In this document: in pieces, positions 1-8,100 of the stretch
Position numbering within the stretch: position 1 is the stretch's first letter
How the letters are laid out: each line of letters opens with the position of its first letter
Assembly: GCF_000485595.1 (NCBI RefSeq)
Contig: NW_014578121.1
Coordinates: 82,493 to 102,591, forward strand
DNA length: 20,099 nucleotides
From: Priapulus caudatus
Taxonomy: Eukaryota; Priapulida; Priapulimorpha; Priapulimorphida; Priapulidae
Direction of reading: 5' to 3'
Program-made: the position numbers and the translations under genes
The notes under the pieces: generated by a model
Databases searched by the model: none
Told to the model about the DNA's origin: nothing
Seen by the model: the letters and a program-made list of their open reading frames with translations, nothing else

Positions 1-280
1 TTACCAAGAGGCTTTAAAATAAAAATTCCAACTCATTCGTACATGCTGTTATAATAACTTTTCCTCATTTACACCATATTACTATTACCATTATGTTCCA
101 GGGGTTCTAAGTTGGGTTGTGCAGTCATATAAATGTCATACGTAACCGTTTTTTACCATGCTCATTACCTTATTTCACTGATTTCTAAATATTGATATTG
201 TGTGCAATATTGAATGCATTATTTTTCCCGAATGTTCCTATTGTGTCCGATTATTAGTACTATGAATTAGTAGCACGATT
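1..280. other. no recognisable gene
   Basis: AT-rich sequence with no ORF, RNA gene or repeat that I can recognise. It may be the body of the Helitron-like element whose 3' end follows at 281-310, but no 5' end is visible inside the window. Confidence 0.4.
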
Positions 281-310
281 TTACCCAGCGCAGCGGGTAA
301 CCGCAGCTAG
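281..310 (+). mobile_element. Helitron-like 3' terminus
   Basis: A short hairpin (TTACCC at 281-286 pairing with GGGTAA at 295-300) is followed by a six-base spacer and CTAG at 307-310, with a T next at 311. Helitron 3' ends are known to consist of a subterminal hairpin and a CTRR tail, inserted between host A and T. The same architecture recurs at 5502-5533 in this window. No coding sequence or 5' end accompanies it, so this is a non-autonomous copy, a truncated copy, or a chance hairpin. Confidence 0.5.
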
Positions 311-402
311 TTACCAATATAACAGTTTAAAAATTAAATTTATAAAATTTTTTATTAAATTAACAAACAATTAAAGAACAAAATTACGTGTGCCTGCGTG
401 CA

Positions 403-469
403 CCGTAGGACCAGCGACCCGTAGGATCAACGACCCGTAGGATCAACGACCCGACCCGTAGGACTAAAG
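403..469. repeat. 16-bp minisatellite, about four units
   Basis: The unit CCGTAGGATCAACGAC occurs at 403-418 (two changes), 419-434 and 435-450 (identical to each other), and in part at 456-469 after a five-base insertion. It is too short and lacks the spacer structure for anything other than a minisatellite. Confidence 0.85.
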
Positions 470-716
470 AACGGTAATCACACAATATGTGTTGGGTATA
501 CATTTGTGATTAGGCATATGACAGCGTGTAACCTATCAACAACTGCGCCACGTGTTTGTAGTTGCCGCCAGCTGACGCGAAGTTGGCCCAGAATGTTTCT
601 AGACATGGTTCCAGTGGCACTTAATCTGTGACCAGCGATCCCACGACACCTTATTTTATTCGTCATACGATTCTCATTACTGTTGGTTTTTCTGTCAACG
701 GTGTTCTGCAGAGTGT
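470..716. other. no gene recognised; upstream of putative exon 1
   Basis: The plus-strand frame leading into the ATG at 717 is open back to a TAG at 600-602. The encoded peptide shows nothing recognisable, so this may be 5' UTR or promoter of the SAM-like gene. A minus-strand reading frame at 478-726 has no recognisable domain. Confidence 0.3.
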
Positions 717-752
717 ATGTTTCCACACAAGATGCATCGTGCGATGCAGACT
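717..752 (+). CDS. putative first coding exon of a SAM-domain-like gene
   Basis: Twelve codons start at ATG 717, with further in-frame ATGs at 732 and 744, and end at a strong donor: ACT followed by gtaagt at 753-758. The exon ends in phase 0, which matches the phase-0 start of the next candidate exon at 1439. The last residues, MQT, would join directly to VRDLLESLP. The start is uncertain because the frame is open back to 603, and the upstream exon boundary could instead be the ttctgcag ending at 710. The call rests only on splice signals, phase and continuity with the downstream SAM-like segment. It could be chance. Confidence 0.35.
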
Positions 753-1080
753 GTAAGTACTTTTATTAAAATTAATAATGCATTTAATTATAGGAATATA
801 TTATTATAGGTTATTTGGTTATAGATTTACATGACAAGTAGAAAGGTATCATAAGCATCGACGCATTTAGCTGGTAGTTTTATTTCCGACAAGTAGCTCG
901 ACAACGTTCATACGAGTCCGATAGTTAAGGTGACTTTCTCTGGTAATTAGATATCGGCAGAAAGTTAAATAATATAGTGACAATAGTGACTCTAATAATG
1001 CGAATCGTTAAAATACACCCCGCTCACTATCGCACGGTGAGTGCTCTATGTTCCGACACCCCTATGTTCCGACTATGTTC

Positions 1081-1152
1081 CACCTTCGCCCCCACCTCAT
1101 CTACCTCCTCCCTCCACCTCCCCCTCCTCTACCTCCTCCCTCCACCTTCTCA
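1081..1152 (+). repeat. C/T-rich tract with internal duplication
   Basis: Pyrimidine-rich stretch in which CTACCTCCTCCCTCCACCT occurs twice, about 30 bp apart. It lies in the putative intron between 753 and 1438. It is low-complexity and probably non-coding. Confidence 0.7.
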
Positions 1153-1438
1153 AATGAAGATGGAATCAAGAGGGGGTTCTACCCCGTTTAAAACTGTTCG
1201 GGTTCTGTGTATTCTGTTATGCACAAGATCAAAGGGCGCTTAAACTATGCCAACCTGTATATAGTAGATGTAAACATATCTAAATCCACTATAAGCAATA
1301 ACGGTTCCCGACACGATCTACCATTGTACCATAATTAGCCTGGCCGAGATCCTGGCAATTCGAAAATATGCCGGTAAAAATATATGCCAGTGTTTTTATG
1401 GCACGTTTACCTATAGTGCGTTTTAAAAATAATTTCAG

Positions 1439-1510
1439 GTAAGGGACCTCCTAGAAAGTTTGCCGGAAGCGCCATCAAACGCAACTATAAAGAAATTCGA
1501 AGATGATCAT
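1439..1510 (+). CDS. putative second exon, N-terminal half of a SAM-like domain
   Basis: This 72-bp exon lies between an acceptor (aatttcag ending at 1438) and a consensus donor (gtgagt at 1511-1516). Both ends are in phase 0, giving exactly 24 codons. The peptide begins VRDLLESLPEAPSN and ends IKKFEDDH. Those fit the first helices of a SAM domain, which typically has a hydrophobic V..WL-type helix and then an 'i.kF.e..I' helix. Together with 1914-2010 it gives a continuous SAM-like sequence without a frame break. SAM domains mediate protein-protein or RNA interactions; the partner here is unknown. It contains no stop and its codon use is ordinary. The remainder of the gene is not identified. 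Confidence 0.45.
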
Positions 1511-1913
1511 GTGAGTATTTACACACTCGAAGCATTTACTATCCTAATAAGGCCATTTTTATTTGATAAGATGGTTTATGGATCTGCCGGTTGTAAATTT
1601 CCGTTACAAAATTAAAATTTCATGTTATTTTTTGGCCGCCGACCTTGGATAAGCCGACGTAATAAAATAAAATTAAAAATAATGATTTAATAGCACAACA
1701 ACATTGATCGGTAGATTTCGATCAGCCGGTATGTCGACGAAAATAGGTAATACCATCTGCACTAAAACGTCCAGTTGAAAAACTCCTCCTGCAGTGGAGC
1801 ATGCAGCATTTTTCGTACAGACAACCACGATACTTTTGTTATTTAGTTAAGATAAACTGAACATTGCAGGTAGCAAAATTCAAGAACTTGATATACCTTG
1901 CTGTGTTTTCTAG

Positions 1914-2010
1914 ATCAGGCCCCAATATATTGCCTTGTTCGATGACGCCGAGCTGCGGGCGTACGGGCTGAAGATCGGGGACATATTGTGGCTCAAGGAG
2001 CATCTTAATG
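1914..2010 (+). CDS. putative third exon, C-terminal half of a SAM-like domain
   Basis: The exon begins after ctgtgttttctag (ending at 1913) and ends at AATG before gtaaat at 2011-2016. It starts in phase 0, compatible with the exon ending at 1510, and ends in phase 1. It encodes 32 codons, including DDAELRAYGLKIGDILWLKE. This resembles the signature 'd.dL..lGi..Gdrl.Ll..l' of SAM-domain helices 3 to 5. Reading on past 2010 gives an unremarkable tail and a stop near 2118, consistent with intron. No further exon is recognised, so the gene either continues beyond the transposon-rich region or is itself decayed. A SAM fold is my inference from the pattern, not a computed match. Confidence 0.5.
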
Positions 2011-2146
2011 GTAAATTGCATGTTGATCTCAATATAAGCACAATATTTTGGCCGGTAAATGTTTTCTCGACGAGTGCACATTTTCGCTTAATGTACTTCG
2101 TACTTATAAAAACAGTTTAGTAGTGCTCAAAGGGTCGTTGTCGTAA

Positions 2147-2200
2147 CAGGTACTACAGATATGTACCCGAGGTACATATCTGTATACACAAATGTACCTG
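2147..2200. repeat. nested inverted repeat (long hairpin)
   Basis: The inner arms TACAGATATGTACC (2154-2167) and GGTACATATCTGTA (2171-2184) are perfect 14-bp complements around the loop CGA. Immediately outside, CAGGTAC (2147-2153) pairs with GTACCTG (2194-2200). It lies 137 bp downstream of the third putative exon. It could be the relic of a small foldback element or a hairpin RNA; no target duplication is evident. Confidence 0.8.
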
Positions 2201-3175
2201 ACCAATGTTGTTTCTACATAACCGTACCGCTAGAGAATTGGAAATGTTTGTAGGACAGCGCAGGCTTCTCCAGATAATATTTATAGCGCCCTACACTAGC
2301 CACCCTACATGAGCTATCGCACGGCGAAGGCTCACGACGTAAGCGATACCATAAATAACGCACTACATCATCCGAGTGGCACATATTAGTCGAGCCCCGC
2401 ATCTGTGGATGCTAAACTCCAAGCTAGGAGACTCGGGCCGCTTCCTCTCAGCCGCATAGTCCAGTTTTTCTGAGCTAGTGATCTTCCCTTGGTCTCCTAC
2501 ACCTATTCCTTTCATAGTCCTTATTTCCACCACCTTCACTTCACCGAGTTACTTCGCGATCCGCGTTTTAAGGTACGAGGTTACTTGTATTCGGTGACGT
2601 GTCACGCGGCACGACTGTTACGGCTTGTAGACATCTGTTTAGTATCGTAGTGTTGTTTGTTTAAGCTGTTAAAGTGCAAGCCACCTGGGACGAATATTAG
2701 GTGGTGTAATAGAACGCACGGAGAGTAGCTTTTGTAATACAGTGTTCGTGTTATCTATTGACGTAACCAGACGGCTACCCCTTAAGGTGACTACCTCACA
2801 CATGCTAAACCGAGAACCAGGAGAGGTACGCGCGGAGCCTCCTTAGATTGGTGCTCGTGACCAGCGGTTTAGCTGGGTAGTTAACGGTTACGTCGATCCG
2901 ATAGCAAACCCGTTACATCTCTTGTATATTTCCTAATATACGTTTTCTCTCTAAGCACGTGTTTTACCGCGATCAACGTGACGGCAACCTGTCTGCCACG
3001 ACCGAGTCAACTACCAAGGTCCTCGTAGCGCACCGTCTTCGAGATTATCACGTAAGTGCGACGTTCCACTTGTTCTATAGGCTAAGCTAAGCTCATATAC
3101 TATTCGTTCTTCCTACCCAAATTGCCTGCGTTTACACGCTTTTAACGAGTTTTCATTGTTTAAATTCGTCGGTCC
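2201..3175. other. no gene recognised
   Basis: No coherent reading frame, tRNA-like fold or transposon signature is seen. The sequence becomes gradually more C-rich toward 3175 and could include an LTR of the gag-bearing element downstream, but I could not define LTR ends or a primer-binding site. Confidence 0.3.
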
Positions 3176-3795
3176 GTGCTGACAATTGCCGCCAGCCTTG
3201 CCGCTAGGCGCGTGGCTGTGCGTCACGCTTACCGCTGTTTTGTCCCCCTCGCCTTTTTCCCACGCCTACACCGCCCTAGTCCTTCCTCTCACGCGTCACT
3301 TACATTTCAACCCTTCTTTCCCCTTTTACGCTCTTTCAATTCGCCGTTTTCCGTCGTGCCAACACCCTTTCCCCTTTCTCCCAGCCTCCGCGCGCCCGTC
3401 AGCCCTACGCAGGGAAAGAAAACTCGCCTCATAGCCGATCAATACACGTACGGCGCATCACAGCGTACCGCGCGGTGGTGAATCAATACGCCAAGCACGC
3501 CTCCTATTCGCCTGCATCTGCGGCTGCGTATTCCCGCGCAGCGCTTCGCCGTCGACTTTGTCAGTTAGCTTCTCTTTTGCTATTTGCCAGGGAACATGCA
3601 TGCGTGGCTGCCAGCACTGCGGCGCTGCTTGACACAGCCGCACGTTCCCTGCCTATTCTCTCATACGTCCTTGCACGCGCCTGAGCACTGACGCCTACTC
3701 AGTCACATACATATGCGGCCCTTCCCCCCTCGTTACTATCTGCGCATGCGCCGCGCAACACGCTGTGCCGCCTAACAGCCCTTTGCCCCTGCTAG
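3176..3795 (+). other. CpG- and pyrimidine-rich leader upstream of gag remnant
   Basis: Markedly richer in CpG and C/T runs than the rest of the window. Several short overlapping ORFs occur here, but none has a recognisable domain and they are rich in Ser/Pro/Leu as expected from C/T tracts. Position and composition fit the 5' untranslated leader or LTR of the gag-containing retroelement that begins near 3796. No LTR termini were found. Confidence 0.3.
3741..3751. promoter_or_regulatory. NRF-1-like palindrome
   Basis: TGCGCATGCGC matches the known NRF-1 consensus core. It lies in the CpG-rich leader about 100 bp before the gag-like frame, where an LTR or leader promoter could be. A single motif of this kind can arise by chance in CpG-rich DNA. 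Confidence 0.25.
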
Positions 3796-4767
3796 GCCTG
3801 CCCTTTCTACGTTTCGTACCCCCCCTACCAGTACCCCCCCCCCCGGGTGACGGGACCTACCCATCCGTTGGACCCCCGTCCTTTTACGGCCGACACATCT
3901 TTCGAGGATGCAGGCGATCAGGTTACCTTTCCCAAGCAGCAGCTCCATGCACTCGTTCAGGATGTTCAGAGCTTACTCTTAGTCTTAGTGAGTGGCTTTC
4001 TCGCGTATGATGGGCGTGGCGATTCACCAGTTACCTTCGAACAATGGCTTTTGAATCTCGATTGTTTACTTCTGATTATTGATGAGCATGGCGACAGCAG
4101 ACAGGCCAGGTTGGCATTGCGCTTAATGGCAGGCGAGCCAGACAATTGCGCGGCACAGGCCTTGAGTGCCACACCCACGCGGGGATGGCAGAGTTTGGCC
4201 ACCATTTTGAAAAAGCAATACACCGATACAGCAAGTGCGCCTATCGCCTTGTAGGAATTCAAGCGCGCTAAGCAACGCTCGCACGAGTCCATACGGGCGT
4301 ATTCCAAACGCCTCAAACATCATGCGCGCACCGCTTTTGGCGACCTTGCTGAATCGGACACGTCGCTCCAAGCGTGACTCATTGATCAGTTTCTGGACGG
4401 CATTACGTCCCACTCCTTAAAGCGCCTTCTCATGCGGAAGAGGTCGCCCACCTACGCAGTGCAACTTGCCTCGCAAGAGGCCGTCTTGGATGTTGAAGTG
4501 CGCATGCACTCGCACACGGAACCGGACCCACTGGATGTTTCAAACGTTCCAGTTGCTACAACAATGGAGCAACAACTGCGTGAGCTTCGCAACATTGTCG
4601 TTCAGTTGACAAGGAAGGCGGCGCAACGCCGGGAAGAGCCGCAGCTTCCGCGGCCACAGACTCGCCCTCAGTATCAACAGCCTCGTTTTTCGCCACGCCT
4701 GTATGTCTTCGATTGCCCCACTGCTACCGCACAGACATATGCTACCCGCCCGCATTATGAAAAATAA
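3796..4767 (+). pseudogene. retrotransposon gag-like pseudogene (Ty3/gypsy-like)
   Basis: One reading frame runs from just after a TAG at 3793 to a TAA at 4765-4767. It is interrupted only by TAG at 4252-4254 and TGA at 4375-4377. The peptide has the feel of a retrotransposon capsid: a 'FEQWL..LD' segment, then GDSRQARLALRLMAGEPDN, 'TRGWQSLATILKKQY', and after the first stop 'F KRAKQRSHESIRAYSKRL' and 'LIDQFLDGI'. These match the usual order in gypsy-type gag (W..L, then E.v..Y...L, then dqFl.Gl). No zinc knuckle, protease or RT follows, because the frame is cut at 4768 by Helitron-type sequence. No ATG marks the start; the 5' end is eroded or spliced. The TGA lies in a CpG-type context (GCG-TGA), suggesting C-to-T decay. 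Capsid assignment is by pattern only. Confidence 0.65.
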
Positions 4768-4780
4768 ACAAAATAAAAAA

Positions 4781-5226
4781 ACTACAAAAATCTCAAATTA
4801 CAATTAAAATTATTTTTCATTTTCATAAATGTCCGCGCGGTGGCGCTATATACCCTCCTAATTCACTGCGGCCATTCATTGCTCATCCATCGAGTGCATG
4901 TTGTTTGCATTTTGACTGCTACTTTTGTAGCTCTATTGTCAAACTATTAAAACAAATTATGAGCTTTAAAGGAGAGACAAAAGCGTCGTACACGACTACT
5001 GCTGAAAGGTATAAATGCTCAACTTGCTGCTTATTTTTCCCGCATGCACTCAGTGTTTGTCGTTAGCACTCTCAATCAGCATGACGCGACGACCATTCCA
5101 GGCCCAAAAAATCACAAAACTACTAAAATCTCAAATTAAAATTAAAATTATTTATTATTTTCATAATGTCTGCTCGGTCGCGCTATATACCCTCCTACTA
5201 ATTCACTGCGCATCCATCGAGTGCAT
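4781..5226 (+). repeat. direct duplication inside the Helitron (units 4781-4900 and 5119-5226)
   Basis: Both units run from an 'ACTACnAAAATCTCAAATTA' start through 'CGCTATATACCCTCCTA' to 'ATCCATCGAGTGCATG', spaced 338 bp apart. The second lacks about 13 bases after CACTGCG. It ends where the GT/GC dinucleotide run starts. This could be an internal tandem duplication or two nested copies of the same Helitron. Confidence 0.85.
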
Positions 5227-5291
5227 GCGTGTGTGTGTGTGTGTGTGCGCGTGCACGCGCGTGTGTGTGCGTGCGTGCGTGCGTGCGTGCG
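5221..5291. repeat. 71-bp alternating purine-pyrimidine run
   Basis: Uninterrupted alternation from 5221 to 5291: (GT)n, then GCGCGTGCACGCGCG, then (GTGC)n. Such tracts are the classic Z-DNA-forming type and are mutation-prone microsatellites. Confidence 0.9.
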
Positions 5292-5318
5292 GGTGCATGG
5301 GGGTGTCGGTGTGTGGGG

Positions 5319-5411
5319 TGCTCCAGGGTCGGTAACCCAGACAACCTCTACATCCTCTCTCAAGATGGCAACACCAACAATGTTGTGTACCTAGAAGCGC
5401 TGCAGAACTGA
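5319..5411 (+). pseudogene. Helitron helicase C-terminal remnant
   Basis: The frame ending at TGA 5409-5411 encodes SRVGNPDNLYILSQDG followed by NNVVYLEALQN. The 'SRvG....l' motif and the terminal 'NVVY.E.L' are characteristic of the end of PIF1-type helicases of Helitron Rep/Hel proteins. Upstream the frame enters the GT/GC repeat, so everything before is missing. It ends about 90 bp before the hairpin terminus, as expected for the last coding segment of a Helitron. Confidence 0.6.
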
Positions 5412-5501
5412 ACAGAAGTCAAATTCTTGGGACAGATTTATAAAATCAGAATAAGGTCAGTACAGCTGTCATGGCAGACTCAATTCTAGCTCTTTTCTCC
5501 T

Positions 5502-5533
5502 TTACTCCGGGCATCGCCGGGTAGACCAGCTAG
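5502..5533 (+). mobile_element. Helitron 3' terminus (hairpin + CTAG)
   Basis: TTTACTCCGG and CCGGGTA form a stem with one irregularity around the loop GCATCG. They are followed by GACCAG and CTAG at 5530-5533, with T at 5534. This is the canonical Helitron end, and here the helicase remnant just upstream supports it. An AT dinucleotide run starts right after. Confidence 0.7.
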
Positions 5534-5665
5534 TATATATATATATAATATATTTGCACATTATTTAATATATTGAATATATAACACATTGGGCTTTAGG
5601 TAGCTAAAATATGCAATATATTGGTTTCTACTATAACTTTTTTTCTATTGAATTTTGCAGTCAGA

Positions 5666-6656
5666 ATGGCTAAGCGTGTGCAAACCTATTCCCTGCATGA
5701 AGTATTAGATCAAGTACTGTATGTGCTGACGACAGTGATTTTGGAAGCGACCTTGAAGACAGTGATTCTGATGAGCCGTATGTTGCTGAAACTGGTGTTG
5801 ATGATATCGCTGACAGCGATGGAGGTGATTCTAGCAGTGATGACGGCATACCGCTGGCTCAGCTGGCTACGCCTAATAACCATAGAAGACTTTAAATGGA
5901 AAAAAAGACTCGTCCACCTGAAATCAACTTTCAGGGAGTGCCTCTGGAACCAACCGACCCAAGAGGGATATCGCAATCCCCACTGATGTATTTCCGCCGA
6001 TTTGTCACCAACTAAATGTTGGAACTTATTGTTGAATACAGTAATAGGTACAGTGTACAGAAAGTGTGTCAGCCCATGTGTAAAAGAAATAGAACTGGTT
6101 TTAGGCATTTACTTCCGCATGGGAGTAGTTGAAATGCCAGCGGTGAGAATGTACTGGGAGAATGAGTCTCGATATGGACCAGTGGCAGATGTCATGAGTA
6201 GAAATAGATTTCCGACATTACTGACATTCATTCACTTTGTGGATAATGAGGCAGCTACAGATGATGATAGGAAAGACAAACTGGAAAATAAGGCCATTTG
6301 TCAACATGTTTCGTGAACAGTGCATACAAGTAACTCCAAAGCAACAACAGTCCATTGATGAAATGATGGTTCTCTACAAAGGCAAATTCAGTAAAATCAG
6401 ACAATACATAAAAGGGAAACCTCATCCTTGGGGGTTCAAGGTGTGGGCAAGGTGTTCTGATAGTGGATTACTACATGACTTTGACATCTACCAAGGGAAA
6501 TGTGGTGATAAGATTAAAGCAAGTGAACTAGGATTAGGTGGGGATGTCATTGTGAAACTTTGTAAAACACTTCAAAAAACAAGGACTACCAGGCCTTTGG
6601 AGATAATTTCTCCAAAGATGGATCTGGAAAGAAGTACTTATAGAATTGGACTTTGA
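5666..6656 (+). pseudogene. piggyBac-family transposase, broken
   Basis: The product resembles PGBD-type piggyBac transposases (DDE_Tnp_1_7), cut-and-paste enzymes that insert at TTAA. ATG 5666 starts MAKRVQTYSLHEV. A shifted frame from 5728 is an acidic Asp/Ser-rich N-terminus. The same frame has TAA at 5893 and then TRPPEINFQGVPLEPTDPRG, with another TAA at 6012. A further shift near 6065-6085 gives ELVLGIYFRMGVVEMPAVRM and SRYGPVADVMSRNRFPTLL, and one near 6285 gives 'QQSIDEMMVLYKGK', 'GKPHPWGFKVWARCSDSGLL' and 'LGLGGDVIVKL'. The Asp in SIDEMM corresponds to the first catalytic Asp of the family. The second-Asp region (GDN) survives only in a shifted frame near 6598, and the C-terminal half with the third Asp and Cys-rich domain is missing. 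No TTAA-flanked terminal repeats were found. A pyrimidine-tract/AG (ending at 5660) precedes the ATG. Confidence 0.9.
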
Positions 6657-6936
6657 AAGTGCTTGTTCCTGTCAATGCTTTGTATTTGACTACTTTTGTA
6701 GCAGAGCCTACGGCAGTTGACTAGCAACCATAAGCGATCAATAAGTGCTAGCAAGCATCAGATACGCGCAACAAGTTGTTGCGACAGGAGTGGGAAGCGT
6801 TTATGTTTAAGCCACGCACATTGACCGCAAATCATTACATAATGTTAGTATGACTGGCTGCACGCAGAACTAGAAATACACGGCGAGCGTGCGTGTTGAA
6901 CACATGTGCTAGATGAACACATCTCACGTAGTCCCA
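6657..6936. other. no gene recognised
   Basis: Contains only small palindromes, e.g. CGCAACAA-G-TTGTTGCG near 6767-6783. It could be remains of piggyBac 3' sequence or host DNA; nothing decides. Confidence 0.3.
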
Positions 6937-7078
6937 TCTACTACATAAATGGGGGAATCTGTCTGTCACTCTGTCCGTCTATCTTCTCGAGACCCGTAAC
7001 AGGTGACCCCCAACACCATATATATTCTGAATCAGCATGACACGACGACCATTTTAAGCCAAAAAAAATTGCAAATTA
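6937..7078 (+). mobile_element. Helitron 5'-end fragment
   Basis: Starts TCTACTACATAAATGGGGGA after an A at 6936 and continues into TCTGTCTGTC-type sequence, the layout commonly seen at 5' ends of animal Helitrons (A followed by TC). Near 7034 it shares the CAGCATGACRCGACGACCAT segment with the Helitron at 4768-5533. It is cut off at about 7079, where CR1 sequence begins. Confidence 0.5.
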
Positions 7079-7090
7079 ATTCCTTGTTTC

Positions 7091-7285
7091 AGATCTAAAG
7101 ACATCAACCAGAAATTGATGTCCATCAACCACACCATCCGGACCATGTGCAAGGCAAGTAGGGTAAAGTATCTAGACAACTGGGCGGACTTCGCGGGCAA
7201 GCGGGACCTCTACACCCATGACGGACAACACTTAAACAGGAAGGGAGGAGATCGACTGGCTGGAAACTTCGTTAAAGTTCATTAG
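7091..7285 (+). pseudogene. CR1-type LINE ORF1, SGNH-esterase C-terminus
   Basis: An open stretch of 64 codons ending at TAG 7283-7285. It includes 'YLDNWADFAGKRDLYTHDGQ' and 'HLNRKGGDRLAGNF'. The DGxHL motif corresponds to the Asp-x-x-His block V of SGNH hydrolases, an esterase domain known from ORF1 of many CR1/L2-group LINEs. The N-terminal part, with the GDS motif, is absent here because Helitron sequence abuts at 7079. It is present in the separate fragment at 9832-10350. The frame has no stops, unlike the second copy. Confidence 0.75.
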
Positions 7286-7505
7286 GAAAACTAGAAGGTT
7301 GGGGCGTCAAGGCATCAGATGAAGCACAAGATATATCAATCGTGCTAGCGTCGGAGAAAGCAATCCCTAGGAGCTCCAAGCTGACTACACTTCAAGACCC
7401 GGCAGATAAGTTTCAACGAGACACAGGATTAATAATAACCGGAGTAAACGCATGCCATCACGACTCATCAAAATTCAGTTTTCCCAAAAGAAAAGTCTAC
7501 ATTTC

Positions 7506-7653
7506 ATTCATTTAAATGCTCGGCAGTATCCTTCCTAAAATAGAAGAATTTAGATATATTGCTATGCAATTGCAAGCGAGGATTGCAGTGATTGCAGTAT
7601 CTGAGTCCTGGTTAGATGATTCAGTATTATTGCCATCATACCAGCGGAAAAAA
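7506..7653 (+). pseudogene. CR1-type LINE ORF2, start of endonuclease domain
   Basis: Begins with HLNAR (CAT at 7509). After a one-base shift it continues as SILPKIEEFRYIAMQLQARI and 'IAVSESWLDDSV'. This is the N-terminal strand and helix of the apurinic-endonuclease-like domain of CR1/L2 LINEs, where the Glu of 'SESWL' is a conserved metal-binding residue. It sits about 220 bp after the end of ORF1, the normal CR1 order. The domain is cut at about 7640-7653 by a hAT-like sequence. Confidence 0.85.
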
Positions 7654-8063
7654 TACACGGGAGCGGCAAGCGATTTCGCTCCCGTCAGCTTTCAAAGCGC
7701 TCTGGTAACAACAATTACGAGAGTGAAAATTTTGGAAGATACGAGAAAAAATTGCTCCCATGCCGCCGGCAGCGTTCGAAATTAGTTCCGACCCGGAGGC
7801 CCGAGCCCACCAAGATTTTGCTCGGGCCACCATCTCTACGAAACTGCCGGTACTCCTGACCGGCACTTTTTCTGCTCATATTACACTGAAATACTACGGT
7901 TAGCGCAACGACAGTTTAAACAGACTTGTAAACGGGAGCGCACAATACGACCCGTTCCTCAACGTAGACGGGGTATCCAAAACATCTAGAGCTGCATGAA
8001 CTCCCTCAACGCATGATTCGCCACACGAACAAAAACTCGCGACAGTCTAAGAAATCGATTGCG
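7641..8063 (+). mobile_element. hAT-like non-autonomous fragment (copy 1)
   Basis: Starts CAGCGGAAAAAATACACGGG. It then has a hairpin, CGGGAGCG...CGCTCCCG around GCAAGCGATTT, which closely matches the start of the hAT copy at 8691 (GGGCGATTTCGCCC). No coding region is recognised. It interrupts the LINE endonuclease. A right terminus was not found, so its extent is defined only by the duplication with 11085-11560. Confidence 0.4.
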
Positions 8064-8100
8064 AGCCCTCTATAGTCAGACTTAGCTGAAACGCTAAAAT

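Larger units (their letters stand above)
4768..5533 (+). mobile_element. Helitron 3' portion, inserted at or truncating the gag frame
   Basis: Non-coding AT-rich sequence with an internal duplication, a Z-DNA-type run, a helicase C-terminal remnant (5319-5411) and a hairpin-plus-CTAG terminus at 5502-5533. The segment near 5078-5113 (CAGCATGACGCGACGACCAT) recurs at 7034-7060 behind a Helitron 5'-end-like sequence, so both belong to one family. The 5' boundary is taken as the point where the gag frame stops. Confidence 0.6.
7079..8063 (+). repeat. duplicated block, copy 1 (CR1 piece plus hAT-like tail)
   Basis: Collinear with 10436-11560 in the same orientation. It comprises the end of CR1 ORF1, the inter-ORF spacer, the first part of the endonuclease and a GGGAGCG-hairpin tail. 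Both copies share the same LINE/tail junction, so they descend from one event rather than two insertions. Copy 1 is about 985 bp against about 1125 bp in copy 2. Confidence 0.85.

Noticed and set aside
403-469. Short regularly repeated units, CRISPR-like at first glance
   Set aside because: Units are contiguous 16-mers without unique spacers and the window is eukaryotic; it is a minisatellite.
478-726. 82-residue minus-strand ORF, Arg-rich
   Set aside because: No recognisable domain, and it overlaps the better supported plus-strand exon candidate at 717-752. Left unannotated.
3176-3684. Overlapping ORFs of 69-101 residues on the plus strand
   Set aside because: Two frames are open over the same C/T-rich DNA, and the peptides are low-complexity Ser/Pro/Leu/Ala without motifs; composition explains them.
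5666-6656. Domesticated piggyBac-derived host gene
   Set aside because: Several frameshifts and two stops plus loss of the C-terminal half; no sign of purifying selection can be seen.
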